NCBI GenBank assembly: GCA_021767845.1
Contig: JAASSQ010000002.1
Coordinates: forward strand, 1 to 36,299
DNA: 36,299 nucleotides
Reading direction: 5' to 3'
Source of the DNA: Roseovarius sp.
GTDB taxonomy: Bacteria; Pseudomonadota; Alphaproteobacteria; Rhodobacterales; Rhodobacteraceae
This document shows, one piece after another, positions 24,965 through 32,017 of the stretch. Below the pieces are notes generated by a model. That model was not told the DNA's origin. It made no database searches and saw only the letters and a list, made by a program, of their open reading frames with translations. Made by a program: the position numbers and the translations under genes. How positions within the stretch are numbered: the first letter of the stretch is position 1; each line of letters starts with the position of its first letter.

Positions 24965-25693
24965 ATGCTACCAAATAGCATGCCCTTGACCGATATCGCC
25001 TTGAAAAAATTGAAGCCTTTGGAGCGCGCTTATAAGAAAGCCGACTCGAACGGCTTGTTCATTTGGGTAAAACCAAACGGATCGAAACACTGGCATTTCA
25101 AGTACCGTTTTTTGGGAAAAGAAAAACTGATGTCCTACGGGCCTTATCCGCTAATCTCTTTGAAGGAAGCCCGAGACAAGCGCGACCGAGACAAGAAGCT
25201 GCTGCTTGAGGGCATCGATCCCGCATCTGTGAAGAAAGAACGCAAGCTGGCCGCCGAGATTGCTCAGCGCGGCCAGTTCGAAGTACTGGCCGAAGAACTG
25301 CTGGACAAAAACCGGCGCGAAGGGAAGGCCGAGCAGACCATCAAGAAGAAGTCCTGGCTGCTCGACATGGCAAACGCAAAGCTGGGCAAGCGGCCCATCA
25401 TGGAGATCACGCCCAGCGAGGTTTTGGCTGTGCTCAAAAAGCAGGAACAGGCCGGAAATCTGGAAACGGCCAGCCGCCTGCGTTCGACCATCGGCGAGGT
25501 GTTCCGCTATGCCATTGCAACGGGTTTCACCGTGAATGATCCGACGGTGGCCTTGAAAGGTGCGCTGGTTCGCAAGCGTGTGAAATCTCGTTCCGCCATC
25601 ACAGACAAGAAACAGCTTGGTAAGCTGCTGGTCGCCATATCCAACGCCTCGAAGACAATACCAAGCTGGACGCTACCAAGCGACGGGATCTGA
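24965..25693 (+). pseudogene. P4-type tyrosine integrase, C-terminally truncated (arm-binding and core-binding domains only)
   Basis: Typical N-terminal part (LTDIALKKLKPLERAYKKADSNGLFIWVKPNGSKHWHFKYRFLGKEKLMSYGPYPLISLKEARDKRD). Family-like sequence stops near ITDKKQLGKLLVAI (~25642); no catalytic R/HxxR/GH/Y segment. Confidence 0.85.
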
Positions 25694-25755
25694 TTTCCGC
25701 AGTCTGTTGCGCAGCTAACCTGATCGACCGTCAGCCCTTCGAACTCGAAGCTGAC

Positions 25756-27267
25756 GTGCCCAGACTGCGGGATGCCCTCTTGAAGGTTCACCCGAAGCAA
25801 GCCGGGATTACGGCTAAGCGGCTGTCGAACATCAAATCCGATCTCGGACTTGCTTTGCGCATTACCCGCACCGCGCCCCGGCAACGGAGCAGTGCAGACC
25901 GTACCGATGCCTGGTTGAGTTTTCTGAACAGCGCGAGCGTCAAGCATCAGAAACACCAGTTGTCCCGGTTTGTGGATTTCTGCTGCAGTCATGGGCTTGA
26001 GCCGGATCAGGTCAACGACAACGTTATGAGTGCGTTCGAAGCTCATCTTGACGCCCGCATTCTGACGAAAAACCCCAAAGAAATCCGCAAGGATGCCAGC
26101 TACGCTTGGAATGCGATCATCAAACAGAACAATCTGTCGTTTACCCCTTTGGTGGTGCCTAAAGCTGACCGTTACATTGCGGCGCCTCTGAACCAGTACC
26201 CCGTTTCGCTTCAGGCCGATCTCGCAAAGTATCTCGAACGGCTTCGCCACGCAGACATCATGGATGAGGAAGGCCCGGACAGGGCATTGAGTGAAACCTC
26301 CCTCCGCAACGTTGAAGCGCATGTTCGCCAGTTCTTGGACGCCGCCTGTTCGAACGGTTTCGACCGGACCGACTTCGAAAATCTGTCGGACGCTTTGCGG
26401 CCTGACGTTATGAAGGCAGCCGTCACCAAAATCCAGGAGCGCCAAGGCGGCCAGCTTACCGCAACGACGCGCAACATTCTCGCGACCCTTCAGGCCATCG
26501 CCAAGTACCACGTGAAGGCACCGAATGAGACCGTCAACTTGATCCGCAAAGCCAAGTCCAAGATTGGAGATGTCCAGATCGGGATGACCGATAAGAATAT
26601 GGAGCGGCTTGCGCAGTTTGATGACCCGCGGAACATCGCCCGGCTTGTCACGCTTCCCAACGATTTGATGCAATGGGCGCAGGAAAACTCGACCCAAAAG
26701 CACGCACCGCTTCGTGCAATGCATGCCGTGGCGATCAGTATCCTCTTGGTATGCCCTTTGCGCATCAAAAACATCTCGATGCTGGACATTGAGAGGCACC
26801 TTAGGGCGCAACGCGGCGGGAAGCACAAGATTTACGCGTTGCATATTCCGGCCAGCGAGATGAAGAACCGCAACCCGATGGATTTTGCCTTGGGAGAGCA
26901 GCCCTCTCGCCATCTGGAAACGTATCTGTCCAATTTCAGGCAGCATGTATCCAATGACCCGGGGACCGCTCTGTTTCCCAAAAAGTCAGGAGGGGGGCCT
27001 CGGACTCCGGACAACCTCGGTCATGAAATCTCGCGGCTGATCCGCCGCGAAACCGGTTTAGTGATGAACGCGCACCTCTTCCGCCATTTTAATGGCATGA
27101 TGTACCTGAACTACTATCCGGGTGAGTTTGAAACGGTGCGTCAATTTCTGGGGCACAAGAAACTCGATACAACGATGACATTTTATGCCCGCTTCAGCAG
27201 CAAGGCTGCCATCGCGCGGTACGACCAGGCTGTTCTGTCCAAATGGCAGGGAGGCCAAGATGACTGA
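25756..27267 (+). CDS. Tyrosine-type recombinase (long form), probably 5'-truncated
   Basis: Catalytic signatures: R in CPLRIKNISML, HLFRHF (HxxR), LGHKKLDTTMTFYARF (GH...Y). Protein-like sequence continues upstream in frame to ~25650 without ATG/GTG/TTG. Confidence 0.85.
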   Translation: MPRLRDALLKVHPKQAGITAKRLSNIKSDLGLALRITRTAPRQRSSADRTDAWLSFLNSASVKHQKHQLSRFVDFCCSHGLEPDQVNDNVMSAFEAHLDARILTKNPKEIRKDASYAWNAIIKQNNLSFTPLVVPKADRYIAAPLNQYPVSLQADLAKYLERLRHADIMDEEGPDRALSETSLRNVEAHVRQFLDAACSNGFDRTDFENLSDALRPDVMKAAVTKIQERQGGQLTATTRNILATLQAIAKYHVKAPNETVNLIRKAKSKIGDVQIGMTDKNMERLAQFDDPRNIARLVTLPNDLMQWAQENSTQKHAPLRAMHAVAISILLVCPLRIKNISMLDIERHLRAQRGGKHKIYALHIPASEMKNRNPMDFALGEQPSRHLETYLSNFRQHVSNDPGTALFPKKSGGGPRTPDNLGHEISRLIRRETGLVMNAHLFRHFNGMMYLNYYPGEFETVRQFLGHKKLDTTMTFYARFSSKAAIARYDQAVLSKWQGGQDD

Positions 27268-28297
27268 TATTCCGCTGGTTCTGAAAATTGACGATTGGCC
27301 GTCGCCTGACAAGGCCCTTTGGTATTCGCTGTTCGAGAAAGCGGACCTTTTCGACGACACGGGTCAACTGGCACATTGGCGTTCGGGTTCCCAGCAAATG
27401 TTGCGTCAAGCCTACGGCCAGTGGCTCTCCTTTTTGGCACGTAATCACGATCAAGCTTTGCTCGAAGCGCCGCTCACGCGGGTTCGGCCCGATTTGGTCG
27501 GCCAATACATCAAAGAGTGCCAACTGCGTCTTGCGCCGCAAACGGTCTACAACCTCGTAACGGATATCTGCATTTTGGCGCGAGCCGCTGCTCCCGAGCT
27601 CGATTGGGCTTGGTTGCACCGCGTTGCAAAACGTCTGGCTCATAAGGCGGATAGCGACAGCTTGAAGGCGCGTATCCCGTTGACGGCAGGACAGATATTC
27701 GACTGGAGCCTTCGTCGAATGGCGGCTATCCAATCCGATCAGACCCGGTCCGAGAAGAAGCGTGCCATCCATTTTCGTGACGCTCTGATCATTGGTTTTC
27801 TCATCGCGCGTCCCGTCCGCAAGCGCGCTCTTCTTGCAATGAATGTGGATCAGCACCTAAATAAGCGAGGGCAGGGCTTCTCGCTGTACTTCCCGAAAGA
27901 AGACATGAAGGACGGTCGTTCTCGGGAATATCCGTTCCCAGAGAAACTGGCTGCATCAATGTTCGAATATCTGGACGTTCATCGGCCGGTTTTGCTGGGC
28001 GGAAACGACGAGGCAGGGCTTTGGGTTAACTATTATGGGAAGCGCTTCGCTTATGACGGCTTCACGCGGATGTTTGGAAAACTGACGGAGGCGCATTTTG
28101 GTTTCCATCTTCGCCCCCATTCATTTCGTCATATCGTTGCGACATCCATCGCTGAATTCGATCCAGCGCATGTCGGGATAATTCGGGATATCCTGGGTCA
28201 TGCCACATTGGATATGGCTGAGAGACATTACAACTGCGCAACTCAGATTTCGAGCTGCAACGCGTTGCAGTTGCTCTACGCTGCTTATTTGAGATAG
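27260..28297 (+). CDS. Tyrosine-type recombinase (second, shorter)
   Basis: RPVRKRALLAM, HSFRHIVATS, LGHATLDMAERHYN; start MTDIPLVLKIDDW overlaps the preceding stop by 8 bp. The ORF track's 27185 start is less likely. Confidence 0.85.
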   Translation: MTDIPLVLKIDDWPSPDKALWYSLFEKADLFDDTGQLAHWRSGSQQMLRQAYGQWLSFLARNHDQALLEAPLTRVRPDLVGQYIKECQLRLAPQTVYNLVTDICILARAAAPELDWAWLHRVAKRLAHKADSDSLKARIPLTAGQIFDWSLRRMAAIQSDQTRSEKKRAIHFRDALIIGFLIARPVRKRALLAMNVDQHLNKRGQGFSLYFPKEDMKDGRSREYPFPEKLAASMFEYLDVHRPVLLGGNDEAGLWVNYYGKRFAYDGFTRMFGKLTEAHFGFHLRPHSFRHIVATSIAEFDPAHVGIIRDILGHATLDMAERHYNCATQISSCNALQLLYAAYLR

Positions 28298-28516
28298 AAG
28301 CTCTGTGCTCTTTACACATCTCCCGCGCCATCGCAGAAACCTGGTGTTGATTGGATTGACGGAAAGCGAAAGTTCGCTGCAGAAGCTAGCCGAATATCAA
28401 CTAACGTGCAGATCAAACCTCCGGTAGGCATTTTTCTAGGCGGCCACGTTGAGGACAGAAGAACTTTGAATGGCTACAAGAACAAGTCTCCGCGCTGCAG
28501 GCATTAGCCTTGAGGT

Positions 28517-28541
28517 TTTCAAACGACCAGCATGTTTGAAA
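28517..28541. repeat. Inverted repeat in spacer downstream of recombinases
   Basis: TTTCAAAC (28517-28524) - 9 nt - GTTTGAAA (28534-28541), perfect 8-bp arms. Confidence 0.7.
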
Positions 28542-28845
28542 GCAGATGTTGCCGTACTTTCTCGATCTCCAAAAGGCTGGGTTGGCAAATGGACGATTTG
28601 ACGAATTTGAAACGTTCGATGTGTCAGCCACTCGACAAAGCAGAAATCCACTGCATTGCGCCAAAGTGCTCATTTTCGGCGTTGCTGTGGCGCATTTGGT
28701 GATTTTGCGTAGTTTGGGGGCCAAAAATCGAGAACAGGAAGGTAGCACATCGTAGCTGCCCTTGCCTGGGAACCACCCCATCGACAAAAGACCTTTCGGA
28801 GCCTCTGGACACCTGACCAACATTGCCGCGGCGTCGGATCGCGCC

Positions 28846-28922
28846 GTGTCATGGATACATCATCCGCGGGACCAACCAAGCGCCGGTTGGAGGGCGATCC
28901 CGCCTCGTGATATCCATGGGAC
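28846..28922. repeat. Nested co-linear inverted repeats, possible structured RNA/DNA element
   Basis: CATGGATA/TATCCATG (28850-28857/28911-28918), GCGGGA/TCCCGC (28866-28871/28898-28903), CCAACC/GGTTGG (28872-28877/28885-28890), loop AAGCGCC. Confidence 0.75.
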
Positions 28923-28959
28923 ATTGACCCGAAACTGGCAATTAGAGACCGAAACACGC

Positions 28960-29012
28960 TAGACTCACGGAAGGTCGCGCCTATAGTGTCGGCGGGAAAA
29001 TCAGGCACTATA
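28960..29012 (+). promoter_or_regulatory. Candidate promoter plus operator dyad for the methyltransferase operon
   Basis: TAGACT (28960-28965) - 16 bp - TATAGT (28982-28987), and dyad TATAGTG (28982-28988)/CACTATA (29006-29012) whose left arm overlaps the -10. Confidence 0.45.
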
Positions 29013-29095
29013 TCCGGTGCTGGACCCCATCTTCGGCTACCAAAGTGTGCTGGCGGCTCCGGTGTTCGGAAATACAAGAGGGCAGCCGAGGGGCA

Positions 29096-30031
29096 ATGGA
29101 CGCATATTACAGCACTCAGTTGGGTTCAGCGTATAACGTCGCCGCAGAAGAATTCCTGGAAAGCCAGCATGCCGCGCAGATAAAAGGCAAGCTTGATCTG
29201 ATCTTCACATCCCCGCCATTTCCCCTCATCGCCAAGAAGAAATACGGCAACCAGATCGGTGAAGAGTACCTCGCCTGGATCGTCGAGACTATTAAAGGTC
29301 TTGCCGAATTGCTCGCCGAGGACGGCTCGCTTGTGATTGAGATCGGCAATGCCTGGATCAAGGGCTCGCCGGTCATGTCAACACTCCCGCTTGAAACGCT
29401 TCTCGAAATCCAGAAGAAAACGGACCTTCACCTCTGCCAACAATTCATCTGCCATAACCCCGCGCGCCTTCCCGGTCCCGCGCAATGGGTCACCATTGAG
29501 CGCATCCGCGTGAAAGACAGCTTTACGCATGTCTGGTGGTTTTCCCCGAGCGAACGGCCAAAGGCTTCAAACCGCAAGGTGCTCCAACCCTATAAACCCG
29601 CCATGCGCAAGCTCATGGCGCGCAAAAGCTACAATGCTGGACCGCGCCCGTCCGGCCACAGTATCAGTGAAGACTCATTTTTTACGGATAACGGCGGAGC
29701 CATTCCGCCGAACGTATTGGAGTTCTCCAATACGGCGTGGAAAGCAGCATACAAGAAGTGGTGCAAACGCCATAATGTGCCGCCTCATCCGGCGCGTATG
29801 CCCCAGGGGCTAGTGGAATTCTTCATCAAGTTTCTCACCGAGGAAGGCGATCTTGTGCTCGACCCGTTCGCCGGGAGCAACACAACGGGCGCAACCGCCG
29901 AGAAGCTGAACCGCCGATGGATCGGCATCGAGAAGATCGAGCCTTACCTTCTGGGGTCGATGGGCCAGTTCGATGATCCAGATCGCCTGCTTTCCAACCC
30001 GCCGGGCGCCAGCAACGATGCCGCTGAATGA
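29096..30031 (+). CDS. Beta-class site-specific DNA methyltransferase (N4-cytosine or N6-adenine)
   Basis: Motif IV DLIFTSPPF upstream of C-terminal motif I LVLDPFAGSNTTGATAEKLNRRWIGIE; HNPARLPGPAQWVTIERIRVKDSFTHVWWFSPS typical of the PF01555 type. Start ATG 29096 after a GAGGGG RBS. Confidence 0.9.
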   Translation: MDAYYSTQLGSAYNVAAEEFLESQHAAQIKGKLDLIFTSPPFPLIAKKKYGNQIGEEYLAWIVETIKGLAELLAEDGSLVIEIGNAWIKGSPVMSTLPLETLLEIQKKTDLHLCQQFICHNPARLPGPAQWVTIERIRVKDSFTHVWWFSPSERPKASNRKVLQPYKPAMRKLMARKSYNAGPRPSGHSISEDSFFTDNGGAIPPNVLEFSNTAWKAAYKKWCKRHNVPPHPARMPQGLVEFFIKFLTEEGDLVLDPFAGSNTTGATAEKLNRRWIGIEKIEPYLLGSMGQFDDPDRLLSNPPGASNDAAE

Positions 30032-31233
30032 GCACGCCAGCCTTAAAATTTGAGCCGCGCGACTGGCAAAAGAACGCCCTCGCCGCGTGGGAGCAGGCCG
30101 GTCGCCGCGGCATTGCCAAGGTGGTCACGGGCGGCGGCAAAACCATATTCGCAGAGCTTTGCATGAGCTTGGTGCTGAAAAGCGAAGAGGCGCCGCATTT
30201 CGTCATTCTGGTTCCCACCATCTCGTTGCTCGACCAGTGGACGCTCAGTCTTGAAGACGAGTTTGGCGTCTCGCCGGCTGACATCGCCCTTTGGTCCGGC
30301 AGGAAAAAGCCGAAGGAGCCTGCTACATTCAATATCGCTGTCATCAATTCCGCACGGAACCTGATTGGCAAGATCACCGGCGGCGATCACCCGACTATGC
30401 TCATCGTCGATGAAGTCCATCGTGCGGCCAGCGCGCAGAACGCCAAGGCCCTTGAAGGCGACTTCGTCGCACGGCTCGGGCTATCGGCCACACCGGAACG
30501 CCAGTTCGACGACCTCTTCGAAGAGGTGCTCAAACCGCGGATCGGTCCTATCATCTTCGACTATGACATCATCGCCGCGGCGAAGGACGGTATCCTCTCT
30601 CGCTTCGAAGCCGTGAATGTCGAGTTTGAGCTTCTGGCCGATGAGGCGGCGGCCTACAACGACCTGACCGCCCGTATTGCTCGGCGCAGAGCCATGGTCT
30701 CCGGTGATGATGACGAGGTGCTAGAAGCGCTCTTGCGCAAACGGGCGCGCGTCTCTGCGATGGCGACGTTTCGCGTGCCGCTTTCCGTTCGGCTTTGCGA
30801 ACAGCACAAAGGCGCACGCACCTTGATTTTTCACGAAGACATCGGCGCGGCACAGAACATCTTTCAGACACTAATCTCCCGTAACCACGCCGCAACCATG
30901 TACCACTCCAAGATTGCCGGACCGCGGCGACGGGAGAATCTACGCATGTTTAAGAAAGGGATATTCGATGTACTTGTTTGCTGCCGCGCTCTTGATGAAG
31001 GCCTGAACATCCCGGAAGTCGAAGTGGCGATCATCGCCAGCTCCACCTCCAGCATGCGCCAGCGCATCCAGCGCCTTGGTCGGGTTCTGCGCCCGCATGC
31101 GAGCAAAAACAAGGCGACGATCTACACGCTCTTTGCCACGGGAGCCGAGAAGGACCGGCTCGCAGCAGAGGCTATTGCACTGCAGGAAATCGCCGATATT
31201 CGCTGGGCTAAGGTTAGTCGCGCCGATGGCTAG
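30028..31233 (+). CDS. Superfamily II DEAD/DEAH-type helicase (XPB/type III Res subunit-like)
   Basis: RDWQKNALAAWEQ (Q motif), VVTGGGKT (Walker A), LIVDEVHRA (DEVH), GLSATPER (motif III), QRIQRLGRVLRPH (motif VI). Starts at ATGA overlap with MTase. Confidence 0.93.
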   Translation: MSTPALKFEPRDWQKNALAAWEQAGRRGIAKVVTGGGKTIFAELCMSLVLKSEEAPHFVILVPTISLLDQWTLSLEDEFGVSPADIALWSGRKKPKEPATFNIAVINSARNLIGKITGGDHPTMLIVDEVHRAASAQNAKALEGDFVARLGLSATPERQFDDLFEEVLKPRIGPIIFDYDIIAAAKDGILSRFEAVNVEFELLADEAAAYNDLTARIARRRAMVSGDDDEVLEALLRKRARVSAMATFRVPLSVRLCEQHKGARTLIFHEDIGAAQNIFQTLISRNHAATMYHSKIAGPRRRENLRMFKKGIFDVLVCCRALDEGLNIPEVEVAIIASSTSSMRQRIQRLGRVLRPHASKNKATIYTLFATGAEKDRLAAEAIALQEIADIRWAKVSRADG

Positions 31234-32017
31234 GCTCCTTGTCAACGGGCAATGGTACGATCCGGTGCAAGCCGACTCCATCTACGAGTCCGATCTTGAA
31301 GACCTGATCATCGCGCAAGCGCCAGTGCTTTATCCTAATTATTGGGTGATCAAGTACAAGCGCGTGATCACCTCAGAATATGGAACGGCGACGCCGGACC
31401 TGGCCTTCATCGAAAAAAACTACCGGACCTGGTATCTCTGCGAAGTGGAGCTTGGCTCGCACGATCTTTTCTCACACGTGCTCCCTCAGATCATGGTGTT
31501 CTCGAATGCGCGTGTCGGAGCATCGGAAGCGGCCTATATCGCCGCGAAAGAACCAGCGCTCGACGAGGATCAGCTTGCCGCCATGATGAAAGGCGTACCA
31601 CCCGGCGTCGTCGTGCTAGTCAACACTTTTGATCAGGATTGGCGGCGCGCCTTGAGTAAATGGGGTGCGCTTGTTGGGTTCATCGAACTCTACCGTGATC
31701 AGGGCCAGCGGCTCATCATGCGGATCAATGGCGATGATCTCAGTATACCAGCACAGCTCGTCACAGAATGCATCCGCGACGAGCTTCTGCCGAACGCGCT
31801 GCGTGTGAACGCTCCGGCGCCGATAGAGGCGCTTGCCAATCCCGATCTGGAGCTGTGGTATGAGGGCGGCCGCACGACATGGAAGGTCCTGCGTTCCGGC
31901 GGCTCATGCTGGCTGCTTCCCAAGGAGCGCTGCCCCCTGGGGGCCAAAGATCAGCGCTTTGTTATTACCCGCAACGCCAATGCACGGATCATGTTGGAAA
32001 GGGCAGGAAAGAAATGA
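31226..32017 (+). CDS. Putative PD-(D/E)XK-superfamily nuclease-like protein with D...ExE signature
   Basis: ESDLEDLIIAQAP...TATPDLAFIEKNYRTWYLCEVELGSHD: E, then PD, then E-V-E in strand spacing typical of the fold; K of ExK replaced by E. Start inside the helicase 3' end. Confidence 0.6.
   Translation: MARLLVNGQWYDPVQADSIYESDLEDLIIAQAPVLYPNYWVIKYKRVITSEYGTATPDLAFIEKNYRTWYLCEVELGSHDLFSHVLPQIMVFSNARVGASEAAYIAAKEPALDEDQLAAMMKGVPPGVVVLVNTFDQDWRRALSKWGALVGFIELYRDQGQRLIMRINGDDLSIPAQLVTECIRDELLPNALRVNAPAPIEALANPDLELWYEGGRTTWKVLRSGGSCWLLPKERCPLGAKDQRFVITRNANARIMLERAGKK

Noticed and set aside
25507-26946. 479-aa minus-strand ORF opposite the long recombinase
   Set aside because: Shadow ORF; the plus strand has recombinase catalytic motifs.
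28413-28823. 136-aa minus-strand ORF (and overlapping small ORFs) in the island spacer
   Set aside because: Cys/Ser-rich, no motif, no clear RBS, overlaps other equally weak ORFs. Not supported as a gene, though a small toxin or effector cannot be excluded without searches.
28846-28922. Integron attC site interpretation of the nested inverted repeat
   Set aside because: Ends do not match the RYYYAAC/GTTRRRY core consensus and no integron-type integrase is present.
31345-31372. Perfect 8-bp inverted repeat GGTGATCA-N12-TGATCACC inside the nuclease-like gene
   Set aside because: Falls in well-formed coding sequence (WVIKYKRVITS) and is explained by codon usage; kept only as a weak note because of the GATC content.
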